A DNA stretch of 64,000 bases from Kocuria palustris (GTDB lineage Bacteria; Actinomycetota; Actinomycetes; Actinomycetales; Micrococcaceae). The stretch covers positions 1,054,001 to 1,118,000 of the forward strand of contig NZ_JAFBCR010000001.1 of the NCBI RefSeq assembly GCF_016907795.1. Reading direction: 5' to 3'. Shown here piece by piece: positions 32,176-41,132 of the stretch (position 1 is its first letter; the number at the start of each line of letters is the position of its first letter). The notes below the pieces were generated by a model. That model was not told the DNA's origin, made no database searches, and was given only the letters and a program-made list of their open reading frames with translations. A program made the translations under genes and the position numbers.

Positions 32176-34005
32176 TCAGCGCGATCCGTGGCGCTGCGAG
32201 CCCTTCCGGCCGCCCGTGAACTTCTTGTGGCCGCCGCTGTGCTCGGGACGGGCCGAGCGGCCTCCGCGGCGGTCGTCGCCGCGGTAGCCGCCGCGATCGC
32301 CGCGGTCGCTGCGCGCGCCGCTGGACTTGGGGCCGCGGTCCTGGCGGATGTCCAGGCGCTGGCCGTTGATCTCGATGGCGCCTAGGCGGTCCAGGTCTCC
32401 GCGGGAGAGATCGTCCGGCAGCCCGATCAGGGTGAACGACGGCTTGATCTCGATCGCGCCGATGTCCGAGCCCTTGAGCCCGCCCTCGTTGGTCAGGGCG
32501 CCGACGATCGAGCCCGGAAGCGCACGGTGCTTGTGGCCCACGGCCATCCAGTACGTCGCCTTGCCCTCCTCGGAGCGCGGGGTGCGTCCGCCGCGCTCCG
32601 AGCGCTCGCCGCGATCGCGCTCCTTGCGCTTGGCCTCGGGCAGCTCCTGGGCGAAGAAGGGCTGGTCGCCCTGCGAGATCACGGCCAGGGCCGCGGCGAC
32701 CTCGAGCGGGTCGACGTCGTGGTCCTCGACGTAGGCGGTGACCATCTCGCGGAAGGCCGAGAGATCCTGGGTCTCGATCGTGTCCGTGATCGACTGCCCG
32801 AACTGATCGACGCGAGTGCGGTTCACGTCCTCGACCGAGGGCATGGGCATCTGCTCGACCGGCTGGCGCGTGGTCTTCTCGATCGCGCGCAGCAGGTACT
32901 TCTCGCGCGGGGTCATGAACAGGATCGCATCGCCCGAGCGGCCCGCGCGGCCGGTGCGGCCGATGCGGTGGACGTAGGACTCGGTGTCGTGCGGGATGTC
33001 GTAGTTCACGACCAGGGAGATGCGCTCCACGTCCAGTCCGCGGGCGGCGACGTCGGTGGCGACCAGGATGTCGATCTTGCCGTTGCGCAGCTGCTCCACG
33101 GACTTCTCGCGGGCCTGCTGCGGGATGTCGCCGTTGATCGCGGTGGCGGCATGGCCGCGGGCGCGCAGCTTCTCGGCGACCTCCTCGGTCGCGGCCTTGG
33201 TGCGCACGAAGACGATGATGCCGTCGTGCTCCTCGACCTCGAGCAGGCGCGTCATGGCCTCGAGCTTGTGGGCGCCCATGACCTGCAGGTAGCGCTGGCG
33301 GATGTTCGTGGCGGTGGAGGTCTTGGCCTTGACCGAGATCTCCTCCGGGTTGCGCAGGTAGCGCTGGGCGATCTTGCGGATCGCCGGGGGCATGGTCGCG
33401 GAGAACAGGGCGACCTGCTTGTCCTCGGGGGTCTGCGACAGGATCGTCTCGACGTCCTCGGCGAAGCCCATGCGCAGCATCTCGTCGGCCTCGTCGAGCA
33501 CGAGGTACTGGAGGTCGTCGAGCTTCAGAGAGCCGCGCTTGAGGTGATCGATCACGCGGCCCGGCGTGCCGACGACCACCTGGGCGCCGCGGCGCAGCCC
33601 GGCCAGCTGCGGACCGTAGGAGGAGCCGCCGTAGACCGGCAGGACGGTGAAGTCCTCGAGCTGGACGGCGTAGGAGGCGAAGGCCTCGCCGACCTGCAGC
33701 GCCAGTTCGCGGGTGGGGGCCAGCACCAGGACCTGCGTGGAGGTCGACGGGCCGTTGAGATCGGCCAGCTCGGCCAGGCGCGACAGGGCCGGGACCGCGA
33801 AGGCCGCGGTCTTGCCGGTGCCCGTCTGCGCCATGCCGACGACGTCGCGGCCCTCCAGCAGGACCGGGATGGTCGCCTCCTGGATGGGCGAGGGCTTCTC
33901 GTAGCCGATGGCCTCGAGCGCTGCGAGCACGCGGGCGTCGATGCCGAGCTCGGCGAAGGTGGGGGTGGTGTCCTGGGTGTTCTGGTCGGGGGCGTTCTCG
34001 CTCAT
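32176..34005 (-). CDS. deaD: DEAD-box ATP-dependent RNA helicase (CsdA/DeaD type)
   Basis: 609 residues from ATG 34005 with AGGAG five bases upstream. Motifs in order: Q motif (FAELGI...PSPIQ), I AQTGTGKT, Ia PTREL, Ib TPGR, II DEAD, III SAT, IV VFVRTK, V ATDVAARGLD, VI HRIGRTGRAGR. A DbpA-like RNA-binding domain follows (about 480-555), then an Arg/Gly-rich tail (RGDRGGYRGDDRRGGRS). It remodels structured RNA in ribosome assembly and cold adaptation. Confidence 0.95.
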   Translation of the reverse strand: MSENAPDQNTQDTTPTFAELGIDARVLAALEAIGYEKPSPIQEATIPVLLEGRDVVGMAQTGTGKTAAFAVPALSRLAELADLNGPSTSTQVLVLAPTRELALQVGEAFASYAVQLEDFTVLPVYGGSSYGPQLAGLRRGAQVVVGTPGRVIDHLKRGSLKLDDLQYLVLDEADEMLRMGFAEDVETILSQTPEDKQVALFSATMPPAIRKIAQRYLRNPEEISVKAKTSTATNIRQRYLQVMGAHKLEAMTRLLEVEEHDGIIVFVRTKAATEEVAEKLRARGHAATAINGDIPQQAREKSVEQLRNGKIDILVATDVAARGLDVERISLVVNYDIPHDTESYVHRIGRTGRAGRSGDAILFMTPREKYLLRAIEKTTRQPVEQMPMPSVEDVNRTRVDQFGQSITDTIETQDLSAFREMVTAYVEDHDVDPLEVAAALAVISQGDQPFFAQELPEAKRKERDRGERSERGGRTPRSEEGKATYWMAVGHKHRALPGSIVGALTNEGGLKGSDIGAIEIKPSFTLIGLPDDLSRGDLDRLGAIEINGQRLDIRQDRGPKSSGARSDRGDRGGYRGDDRRGGRSARPEHSGGHKKFTGGRKGSQRHGSR

Positions 34006-34384
34006 CCGAGCTCCTCACGGGATCGAGCGCACGACGAGGCGCCGCTGGAGGAGCGGTCGTCTGAAGTGGCTGCACATGGCTCCGGTGCTCCCCGAGTGCA
34101 GAAGGCGTCCTGCGTCGCTGGGTCCGCGCGGTTCGAAGCGCGGTGCGAGCCGAGGCTCGACGGTAGAGGCGACGGGATTCCAGCGGCCTGAGGCGGCCGC
34201 CGATCACCGACGAGAAGACGTCGGTGCACGACAGACAGATCCAGGGATGTGACCGGAAGGGTCGATCCACCCTAACCCACGCCTCCGCTGCTCGACCGGG
34301 GATGCAGGCCATCGTGAGCAGAGACACTCGGGCGGCCGCCCCGCCGCGGCTGTGCTGTCGCCCCGCTGTGCCACGATCAGCGCC
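34006..34384. other. 379-bp divergent intergenic region
   Basis: Between the helicase and glycosylase genes. No gene, tRNA or strong hairpin is seen. A long helicase 5' leader is possible here, as in other cold-shock helicase genes, but I cannot define promoters. Confidence 0.4.
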
Positions 34385-35401
34385 ATGTCCGCCGGTCGCA
34401 CACGCAGCACCCCCGCTCGCCCTCGCGGCGCGGTCCAGGACGGGACAGCGCAGGCCGGCGAACATCGTCGGCGCTGGAGCCCGCCGGGGCCGGTGGACCT
34501 AGCGCAGTCGCTGGGGGCGCTGGCGCGCGGGGCGCAGCACACGACCGCGCAGGTCCCCTCCCCGCAGCAGGCCTGGATCACCGCCCGGGTCGATGGCGCC
34601 CCGCTCACCGCGCGCTTCACCCGCGCCGGGGACGGCGACCTCCTGCGCCGGGACATCCTCGTCGACGCCTGGGGCCCCGGAGCCCGGGGCTTCCTGGACG
34701 AGGCTCCCCTGTGGTGCGGGGCCCGCGACGACTGGTCCGCGTTCGAGGACTCCCCCGCCTGGGACGCCCTGCCGAGCTCCCTGCGTCAGGCCCGGCATCA
34801 CAGCCCGGGAATGCGCCTGATCTCCACCGGGCGGCTCTTCGAGGCTCTGTGCGCCGCGGTGCTCGAGCAGCGCGTCACCGGGCACGAGGCCATCCGCGAG
34901 CAGCGCTGGCTGGCCCGCGCCCATGGGGACGCAGCCCCGGGTCCCGCACCGCGCGGCATGGCGGTCGCACCGACCCCGCAGCAGGTGCGGGTGATCCCGT
35001 CCTGGGCCTGGCATCGAGCAGGGGTCGATCCCGCCCGCTCGCGGACCATGGCTCTCCTCGCCGCCCGGGCCGGTGCGCTGGCCCGCTGGAACCGCCGCCC
35101 GCTGGACGAGGATCTTGAGCGCGCGCTGAGATCTCTGCCCGGCGTGGGCCCGTGGACCGTCGCCGAGACCCTTCAGGTCACGCACGGCGATCCCGATCGC
35201 GTCAGCGTGGCCGACTACCACCTGGCGCATCACGTCACCGAGTTCTTCGACGGTTGCCGGGGCGACGACGCCCGCATGCTCGAGCTGCTCGAACCCTGGC
35301 GCGGGCACCGTCAGCGCGTCGTGCGGCTGCTGCACGCCTCGCAGTGGCGGGCCCAGCGCATGGGGCCGCGGCTGTCCCCCGAGGACCACCGCGAGCACTG
35401 A
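34385..35401 (+). CDS. HhH-GPD DNA glycosylase (AlkA/3-methyladenine type)
   Basis: 338 residues from ATG 34385 (an in-frame ATG at 34352 is an alternative; neither has a clear ribosome-binding site). The N-terminal part is an AlkA_N-like region; the helix-hairpin-helix SLPGVGPWTVAETLQV is followed by the catalytic Asp in RVSVADYHLAHH. Such enzymes remove alkylated purines. The length is slightly above family average because of a basic N-terminal 30 residues. Confidence 0.85.
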   Translation: MSAGRTRSTPARPRGAVQDGTAQAGEHRRRWSPPGPVDLAQSLGALARGAQHTTAQVPSPQQAWITARVDGAPLTARFTRAGDGDLLRRDILVDAWGPGARGFLDEAPLWCGARDDWSAFEDSPAWDALPSSLRQARHHSPGMRLISTGRLFEALCAAVLEQRVTGHEAIREQRWLARAHGDAAPGPAPRGMAVAPTPQQVRVIPSWAWHRAGVDPARSRTMALLAARAGALARWNRRPLDEDLERALRSLPGVGPWTVAETLQVTHGDPDRVSVADYHLAHHVTEFFDGCRGDDARMLELLEPWRGHRQRVVRLLHASQWRAQRMGPRLSPEDHREH

Positions 35402-35472
35402 CTCCAGGCGCTGCAGGGCCGTCTCCGGAGCTGCCTGCACGCCGGTCGAGGCCACCCGGCCTGGACACGGCG

Positions 35473-35503
35473 AAGGGCGCCTCCCTTCGGGGGAGACGCC
35501 CTT
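35473..35503. terminator. bidirectional hairpin terminator
   Basis: A stem of 12 pairs with one mismatch (35473-35485 with 35491-35503) and loop TTCGG, between the convergent glycosylase and thioredoxin genes. The 5' side begins AA and the 3' side ends TT, giving short U-runs on both strands. Confidence 0.7.
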
Positions 35504-35534
35504 GCGCTGGGGTGTCGGTGCCTGGCGGGTGGAC

Positions 35535-35927
35535 TCAGCTCTGCTGGTCGTCGCCGGACTCGGCAGCGGCCTGCTGCTCGGCGACCTGCTTGTGGACCTC
35601 CTCCATGTCCAGGCCCTTCACGGCCTCGACGACCTGGTCCAGCCCGGACTCGGGCAGCACGCCGGCCTGCGAGAAGACGAGCACGCCCTCGCGGAAGGCC
35701 ATCAGGGTGGGGATCGAGCTGATCTGGGCGGAGGCGGCCAGCATCTGCTGGTCCTCGGTGTCGATCTTGCCGTGCACGACGTCCTGGTGCTTCTCCGAGG
35801 ACGCCTCGAAGGTGGGTGCGAACTGCTTGCAGGGCCCGCACCAGTCCGCCCACCAGTCCAACAGGACGATGTCGTTCTGGGTGAGGGTCTCCTGCAGGTT
35901 CTCCTGCGTGATCTCAACGGTAGCCAT
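35535..35927 (-). CDS. trxA: thioredoxin
   Basis: Disulfide reductase of the cytosol. 130 residues from ATG 35927; active site WCGPC with Cys30 and Cys33 and the cis-Pro in SIPTL. The fold normally ends near residue 108; here an extra, Gln/Glu/Asp-rich C-terminal tail (about 22 residues) follows. A TAGGGT box lies 7 bases before the ATG and no ribosome-binding site is visible. Confidence 0.94.
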   Translation of the reverse strand: MATVEITQENLQETLTQNDIVLLDWWADWCGPCKQFAPTFEASSEKHQDVVHGKIDTEDQQMLAASAQISSIPTLMAFREGVLVFSQAGVLPESGLDQVVEAVKGLDMEEVHKQVAEQQAAAESGDDQQS

Positions 35928-35934
35928 GGCCGCC

Positions 35935-35940
35935 ACCCTA
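35935..35940 (-). promoter_or_regulatory. -10 box of trxA, probable leaderless start
   Basis: TAGGGT on the minus strand ends 7 bases before the trxA ATG. Confidence 0.45.
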
Positions 35941-36047
35941 CGGACCGCGGCCTCGCGCGTCAGCTGCGGTTCGCCGTCGGTGGACACATCCCCTTCCCGC
36001 GAGGGCCGACGAGGGACCTGCCGGGGCGCCCGGAGCCGCAGATGCGA

Positions 36048-36083
36048 GAAGGCGCCCCGGATCGTGTGGTCCGGGGCGCCTTC
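36048..36083 (-). terminator. terminator of tRNA-Tyr
   Basis: A 13-bp perfect stem (36048-36060 with 36071-36083) with a 10-base loop, 25 bases past the tRNA-Tyr 3' end. It separates the tRNA from trxA. Confidence 0.7.
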
Positions 36084-36108
36084 CTGGTCCTGCACAGCAG
36101 GGCGCGTG

Positions 36109-36190
36109 TGGCAGATGAGGGATTCGAACCCCCGTAGGCAGTGCCAGCTGATTTACAGTCAGCCCCCTTTGGCCGCTCGGGTAATCTGCC
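36109..36190 (-). tRNA. tRNA-Tyr (GTA)
   Basis: 82 bases with a long variable arm. Acceptor GGCAGAT pairs with ATCTGCC, discriminator A; anticodon loop CTGTAAA gives GTA. This is a GUN anticodon, the class that can carry queuosine. CCA is not encoded. Confidence 0.96.
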
Positions 36191-36245
36191 GCGACCGCAC
36201 CGGACGAGCCGATGCCGGAGATGCTCCCTGTGCGGGAGCACCGCT

Positions 36246-36274
36246 ACTTTAGCGAAGCACCGGCCTGCGGCCAA
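36246..36274 (-). promoter_or_regulatory. candidate tRNA-Tyr promoter
   Basis: TTGGCC (36269-36274), 17 bases, TAAAGT (36246-36251) on the minus strand. A small hairpin (36222-36228 with 36234-36240) falls right at the predicted transcript start. Confidence 0.4.
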
Positions 36275-36307
36275 ATCCCGGCACGAGGCCAGTGCTCGCC
36301 CGCTCCG

Positions 36308-36520
36308 TCAGAGCTCGCCGGCCAAGGGCGCTGAGACGCGGGCGGACAGGCGGTCGAGAAAGGCATCGGCCTGCTCGCGGGAGACGTCTCCGCGAGAGAC
36401 GGCCTGAGCCAGCTCCTCCGCCACCGCTTCCAGGCGGGGGTCGGAGCCGGCGGTGCTTCCGCCGAGGCTGGGGCTCGCGATCGCGGCGCTGCGAGTCGAG
36501 GGGCTGTCGATCAGATTCAT
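36308..36520 (-). CDS. hypothetical small helical protein
   Basis: 70 residues from ATG 36520; GGAGG lies too close (one base away) to be a normal ribosome-binding site. After a Ser-rich 30-residue start, residues 30-65 form a heptad-like amphipathic helix pair ([12 protein letters not shown] ... [14 protein letters not shown]). This resembles FlgM-like or short regulatory helices only loosely. Family not recognised; it may not be real. Confidence 0.4.
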   Translation of the reverse strand: MNLIDSPSTRSAAIASPSLGGSTAGSDPRLEAVAEELAQAVSRGDVSREQADAFLDRLSARVSAPLAGEL

Positions 36521-36730
36521 GCCTCCATGCTCGGCCGTTCACCTGTGCGAACCTGGTGGAGAGCATCACGGATTCATCACGACTCCCTAGACTGGAGCCC
36601 AGAGGCCCGTGATCACGCGGGCGACGGCCCCGTCGTCGGCCGGAATCCCCAGGCAACTGCTGCGACTTGTTGCCGTGCAACGCGTCCGACGGCCCCGTCG
36701 ATGACCCTGAAGAGCCCCAGGAGGAGCACC

Positions 36731-37222
36731 ATGGCCAGCGATTCCACCTTCGATGTCGTGAGCAAGGTCGACAAGCAGGAGGTCTCCAACGCGATGAACC
36801 AGGCGCAGAAGGAGGTCGCCCAGCGCTACGACTTCCGCGGCGTGGGCGCAGAGATCGACTTCTCCGGCGAGAAGATCCTCATCAAGGCCAACTCCGAGGA
36901 GCGGGCCAAGGCCGTGCTGGACGTCTTCCAGTCCAAGCTGGCCAAGCGCGGCATCTCCCTGAAGTCCTTGGACTCCGGCGAGCCCTTCGCCTCGGGCAAG
37001 GAGTACCGGATCGAGTCCACCATCAAGGAGGGCATCGCCCAGGACGACGCCAAGAAGATCACCAAGATCGTGCGCGATGAGGGCCCCAAGGGCGTCAAGG
37101 CCACGATCCAGGGCGACGAGCTGCGCGTCTCGTCCAAGTCCCGCGACGACCTCCAGGAGACCATCGCGCTGCTCAAGGGCAAGGACCTGGACGTCGACTT
37201 GCAGTTCATCAACTTCCGCTGA
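36731..37222 (+). CDS. yajQ: YajQ-family nucleotide-binding protein
   Basis: 163 residues from ATG 36731 with AGGAG five bases upstream. Begins [18 protein letters not shown] and contains RYDFRG and [15 protein letters not shown], both diagnostic of DUF520/YajQ. Members bind nucleotides, and some bind cyclic di-GMP. An in-frame extension upstream to 36527 is not supported. It stands alone between two hairpins. Confidence 0.95.
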   Translation: MASDSTFDVVSKVDKQEVSNAMNQAQKEVAQRYDFRGVGAEIDFSGEKILIKANSEERAKAVLDVFQSKLAKRGISLKSLDSGEPFASGKEYRIESTIKEGIAQDDAKKITKIVRDEGPKGVKATIQGDELRVSSKSRDDLQETIALLKGKDLDVDLQFINFR

Positions 37223-37250
37223 CAGTCCCCCGCCGCCGCCCCCTGTCGGA

Positions 37251-37302
37251 CGACGAAGGGGCGCCGTCGCAGCATCTCGGCTGCGACGGCGCCCCTTCGT
37301 CG
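37251..37302. terminator. bidirectional 22-bp hairpin terminator
   Basis: A perfect 22-bp inverted repeat (37251-37272 with 37281-37302) with an 8-base loop between convergent yajQ and htpX. This is the longest perfect stem in the window. It ends 8 bases before the htpX stop codon. Confidence 0.85.
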
Positions 37303-37309
37303 TGTCGGC

Positions 37310-38188
37310 TCAGCCCTCGTGGAGCATGGCCTGCAGGCGCTCGATGCGCTGGGCCGTGGGCGGGTGCGTGCTGAACATCCGGGAGAGTCCGCCGCCGCGG
37401 AACGGGTTCGCGATCATCATGGACGACGTGTTGACCACCCTCTGGTCATCGGCCGGCAGCGGCCTGGCGTTGACGCCGTTCTCGATCTTGTTCAGCGCAT
37501 TGGCCAGGGCCAGCGGATCGCCCGTCAGCCGGGCGCCATCCTCGTCGGCGTCGAACTCGCGGGTGCGCGAGATCGCCATCTGGATGACCGAGGCGGCCAC
37601 CGGGGCCAGGAAGGCGACGGCCAGGGCCGCCAGCGGGTTGCCCCTCTCGTCGCCCCCGCGCCCGCCGAAGATCGCGGTGAACTGCAGGAACTGCGCGATC
37701 GAGGTGATGATGCCCGCGATCGCCGCAGCCACGGACGAGGTGAGGATGTCCCGGTTGTAGACGTGCTGAAGCTCGTGGCCCAGCACGCCGCGCAGCTCGC
37801 GCTCGCTGAGCAGCTGCAGGATCCCCTCCGTGACGCACACCGCGGAGTTCTTGGGGTCGCGGCCGGTGGCGAAGGCATTGGGACTCGAGGTGGGCGAGAC
37901 GTAGAGCCGGGGCATGGGCTGTCCGGCGCGATCGGAGAGCTCGCGCACCGTGGCGTACAGCCAGGGCGCCTGCTGCTCGCTGACCTCGACGGCGTGCATG
38001 GAGCGCAGCGCGAGCTTGTCGCTGTTCCAGTAGCTGTAGGCCGTGGAAGCCAGCCCGATCAGCGCGAAGAGGAGGATGAAGATCGAGCTGCCCGTGCTCA
38101 GCGAGATGCCGTACCCGATCAGCACGAGCAGGCCCCACATCCCCCCGAGCAGCGCTGCGGTCTTCAACCCGTTGAAATGTCGGTGCAT
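37310..38188 (-). CDS. htpX: membrane zinc metalloprotease HtpX
   Basis: 292 residues from ATG 38188 (a 12-residue extension is possible). Two N-terminal membrane helices (about 10-50), the zinc motif GHELQHVYNRD (His138, Glu139, His142), two further helices (about 150-205) and the third ligand Glu in REFDADEDGA. It degrades misfolded membrane proteins. Confidence 0.94.
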   Translation of the reverse strand: MHRHFNGLKTAALLGGMWGLLVLIGYGISLSTGSSIFILLFALIGLASTAYSYWNSDKLALRSMHAVEVSEQQAPWLYATVRELSDRAGQPMPRLYVSPTSSPNAFATGRDPKNSAVCVTEGILQLLSERELRGVLGHELQHVYNRDILTSSVAAAIAGIITSIAQFLQFTAIFGGRGGDERGNPLAALAVAFLAPVAASVIQMAISRTREFDADEDGARLTGDPLALANALNKIENGVNARPLPADDQRVVNTSSMMIANPFRGGGLSRMFSTHPPTAQRIERLQAMLHEG

Positions 38189-38337
38189 GCGAGGCCTCTT
38201 CCTCTCGTACGTCGGGACGGTCACGCCGCACTCGGCGCGCGGAAGCTGCCTGCGGCCCCTCGGGCCGGCAGCTGCCGGGCGATGCGAGCGATCCCTCTTT
38301 CACCGGTCTGAACCGGCAGGCTCCGTGGGGATGTTCC

Positions 38338-40851
38338 CTAGGCCACCGTTTCCGCAGACAGTTCCCAGTATCCGGCCACGCCGGGCCACAGGACCTGCCA
38401 CAGCCACAACCACTCGCTGCGCGGGACCCACACCCAGGTGCCGCCGGCCACCTCGGTCGGCGCCTGGTTCGGGTCCGTGCTGCCGCTGCCCGGAGTCGTG
38501 CCGCCCGTGTCCGTCTGGTCGGAGTCCGCAGACTCCTCGCCCGCGTCCGTGGCCGGATCGGTCGAGTCGTCGGTGGTCGGAGGGCTCTCCTCGTCCCCCG
38601 GCTCGATGGACTCCGCGGTCGGCTCGGGGGTGGGCTCCGGCTCCGGTGCGGACTCGCCGGTGGGAGCGGGCTGCGGAACCGGATCGGTCGTGCCGCTCGA
38701 ACCGGGCTCGCCGCTGGAGCTGCCGCTGCCCGGAGTCGTGCCGCCCGTGTCCGTCTGGTCGGGGTCCGCAGACTCCTCGCCAGTGTCCGTCTGGTCAGGA
38801 TCCGCAGACTCCTCGCCCTGCTCCGTGGCCTGATCGGTGGAATCGGTCGAGTCGTCGGTGGTCGGAGGGCTCTCCTCGTCCCCCGGCTCGGTGGACTCCG
38901 CGGTCGGCTCGGGGGTGGGCTCCGGCTCCGGTGCGGACTCGCCGGTGGGAGCGGGCTGCGGAACCGGATCGGTCGTGCCGCTCGAACCGGGCTCGCCGCT
39001 GGAGCTGCCGCTGCCGGAGGCCTCGCCGCTGCTCGAGCCGCCGGGGGCGCCTTCGCCCCCTGTGCCGCCCAGAGCCCCGCCATCGCTGCCGGAGGCACCG
39101 CTGCCGGAGCCGCCGCCGCTCGCGGGCCGATCGGCTCCGTCGTCAGCACCGCCGGCAGCGGCGTCGCCGGCGGCACCGGAGTCCGCCCCGTTTCCTGCCC
39201 GACTGTCCTCGGCCGAGGCCTCGCTGCCGGAGTCCGCGCCGTTGCCAGCGCTCTGGTCATCGGCCTGGTCGGCCGGGCCGAAGGCCGCGAGCCGGTCGGC
39301 GCTGTCCGACGCATCGGCCGGATCCGCCGAGGAGGTTCCGCCGCCGGGCGCCGAGTCAGCGCCGGCATCGCCGGCAGCGTCCCCGAACAGGGAGCCGCCC
39401 GAGTCCGCGCCGTCATCGCCGCCACGGCCGTCGCCGTCGCTGCTCTGCTCGTCGCTGCTGTCGGCCTCGCCCTCACCCGCAGGGAAGGGCAGTCCCCCGA
39501 TGGCGCTGGCGCCGCCGTCGTCATGGCGGACGAGCGTGGACACGCCCAGGCCGACGAGCGAGACCGCAGCCGCCGCAGCGACCACGCCGACCGCGACCTT
39601 CAACCCGATGCCGCCGGCCACGTCCGCACCCATGCCGAGCTTGCCGCCCTCGCTCGCCGAGCCGGCCCCACCGGCGGAGCCGCCGCCCGCTGAGCCTGCG
39701 GCTGTCTCGGAGCCTGCGGCGACTGCGCCGTCGGCGGGTGCCGGAGTCAGCGCTGAAGGGTCTGCGGGGGCCTGGCCGGAACCGCCCGATACATCCGCAG
39801 ATCCCCCGGCGGAGCTCCCGCCGGCCCCTGCGGCGAGCGCACTGCCCGTGCCGGAGGCGAGGATCGCGGTGAGCACCTTGGACTCGGTGCCCCACAGCGG
39901 CAGCGCCGCCAGCACCGGGAGGATCCAGACGCGCAGGCCCACGCCGATGTCCTCGAGCTGGAGGTACTCGGCGGTGCAGCGCGGGCAGGCGTCGAGGTGC
40001 TGCTGCAGCTTGGCGCGGCGCCGGGAGGCCAGGGTCCCTGCGGCGAACGCGCCCAGCTCGCCGGCGTACTCCGGGCAGGCGTCGGTGGCCTCGGCCGAGA
40101 CCTGCGCCTGCAGGTAGGCGCTCTGCAGCCCCTGCCGGGCCCGCTTGGCCAGGGCGGAGACGGCGTTGGGGCTGATCTGCAGCTCCTCGGCCACCGCCGC
40201 GGGCTTCATGCCCTCGATCTCGGTGTGCCACAGCACGGCCTGCCAGCGCTCGGGCAGCGAGCCGTAGGCCGTGGCCACCACGGCGGCCTCGCACTGTCGC
40301 ACGACGACGTCGTCGAACTCCTCGGGTCGATCCAGCTCGGCCTCGTCCTCCGAGGGGCGCACGCGGCCGGCCGCCATGCCGTGGTCGACCGCCAGACGGC
40401 CGATGGTGGTGACCAGGTAGCTGCGCATGTACTTGCGGGGGCCGCCGCCGCGGCGCAGGACACTGAGGATGCGGGCGAAGGCCTCGGAGACCAGGTCCTC
40501 GGCGTCGTGCACATTGCGGGTGTGCATGCGCGCGACGTTCAGCGCGGTCGAGCGGTGCCGCTCGTAGAGCGCGGCGTACGAGCTCTCGTCGCCGGCGCGA
40601 GCCGAATCCAGCAGCGCCTCATCGGCGATCGCCTCGTCCTCGGGGGCCGCGGACTCCTCCTGCGGGGACTCGAGGTCTGCGGGGGCGATCGGTGCGGCGG
40701 CCGCACCGGCATCGTCGGCAGCGGACCACGGCGTCTGCGGGCCCGGGCCGGCCTCCGCCCCGTCCTGAGGGCGCGGCTCGTGCCCGGAGGCGGGCTCGTG
40801 GCTCGTCGCCTCCGGCTCGCTGTCCGCAGGATTCTCGTGATGGGGGTTCAT
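38338..40851 (-). CDS. ECF sigma factor fused to anti-sigma zinc finger, membrane segment and long tail
   Basis: 837 residues from ATG 40851 (an in-frame ATG at 40899 is possible; no good ribosome-binding site for either). Order: acidic N-terminus (1-75); sigma region 2 (about 88-150, ending near YLVTTIGRLAVDHG); sigma region 4 (about 190-245, GMKPAAVAEELQISPNAVS); a ZAS-type zinc motif (His285-x3-Cys289-x2-Cys292, with Cys259); hydrophobic stretches at about 305-322 and 411-442; then almost 400 residues of Ser/Gly/Asp/Pro-rich sequence with repeats; and finally a Trp-rich end (WVWVPRSEWLWLWQVLWPG). Fusions of this general kind are known among actinobacterial ECF groups with C-terminal extensions. 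The tail is probably outside the membrane and may sense the envelope. Confidence 0.85.
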   Translation of the reverse strand: MNPHHENPADSEPEATSHEPASGHEPRPQDGAEAGPGPQTPWSAADDAGAAAAPIAPADLESPQEESAAPEDEAIADEALLDSARAGDESSYAALYERHRSTALNVARMHTRNVHDAEDLVSEAFARILSVLRRGGGPRKYMRSYLVTTIGRLAVDHGMAAGRVRPSEDEAELDRPEEFDDVVVRQCEAAVVATAYGSLPERWQAVLWHTEIEGMKPAAVAEELQISPNAVSALAKRARQGLQSAYLQAQVSAEATDACPEYAGELGAFAAGTLASRRRAKLQQHLDACPRCTAEYLQLEDIGVGLRVWILPVLAALPLWGTESKVLTAILASGTGSALAAGAGGSSAGGSADVSGGSGQAPADPSALTPAPADGAVAAGSETAAGSAGGGSAGGAGSASEGGKLGMGADVAGGIGLKVAVGVVAAAAAVSLVGLGVSTLVRHDDGGASAIGGLPFPAGEGEADSSDEQSSDGDGRGGDDGADSGGSLFGDAAGDAGADSAPGGGTSSADPADASDSADRLAAFGPADQADDQSAGNGADSGSEASAEDSRAGNGADSGAAGDAAAGGADDGADRPASGGGSGSGASGSDGGALGGTGGEGAPGGSSSGEASGSGSSSGEPGSSGTTDPVPQPAPTGESAPEPEPTPEPTAESTEPGDEESPPTTDDSTDSTDQATEQGEESADPDQTDTGEESADPDQTDTGGTTPGSGSSSGEPGSSGTTDPVPQPAPTGESAPEPEPTPEPTAESIEPGDEESPPTTDDSTDPATDAGEESADSDQTDTGGTTPGSGSTDPNQAPTEVAGGTWVWVPRSEWLWLWQVLWPGVAGYWELSAETVA
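38480..39004 (-). repeat. tandem duplication in the sigma-fusion tail
   Basis: Two adjacent, nearly identical units: 38480-38719 (240 bp) and 38720-39004 (285 bp), followed by the start of a third copy of the same 11-base edge at 39005. The second unit holds a 45-bp insertion that itself arises mainly from a doubled 12-residue motif (EESADPDQTDTG). The reading frame is kept throughout. The near identity at DNA level, including silent positions, suggests recent duplication. Confidence 0.9.
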
Positions 40852-41132
40852 GGGGGCGCATTCGGTGCTCGGACGTGGAAGGCGGCTTCTTCTCATAAAA
40901 CGGATGCACCCGCCAGGAGGCGCAGTCCGCCCCCGTGTGCGGGCGCTCGCGTCAAGGCCGCCGAACCGCAGCAGGCCCTCCCGGAGGGGACGCGGCGATC
41001 TGCACCTGAGGATAGGTAAGGCCGACGCGCGGGGCCAGTCGGATGACGGCGCCGCCAGAAACATATGCGTTCGCATCACCGCAGATCAGCGTCGTCGCCT
41101 CCCCGAGACGAGCGATGCAGGACATGCCGTTC
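40852..41132. other. divergent intergenic region between sigma fusion and fur
   Basis: 281 bp without a gene. An AT-richer stretch (about 40895-40910) and a GATAGGTAAGG segment near 41010 stand out. No palindromic operator or convincing promoter for the sigma-fusion gene could be picked. Confidence 0.35.

Noticed and set aside
37446-39872. Long frames on both strands across htpX and the sigma-fusion tail, Arg/Pro/Ser-rich
   Set aside because: They are shadows of htpX and of the repetitive tail in other frames. No start with a ribosome-binding site and no recognisable fold.
41000-41020. An iron-box (DtxR/IdeR-like) site GATAGGTAAGG between the sigma fusion and fur
   Set aside because: Only one half-site resembles the consensus; the second half does not pair.
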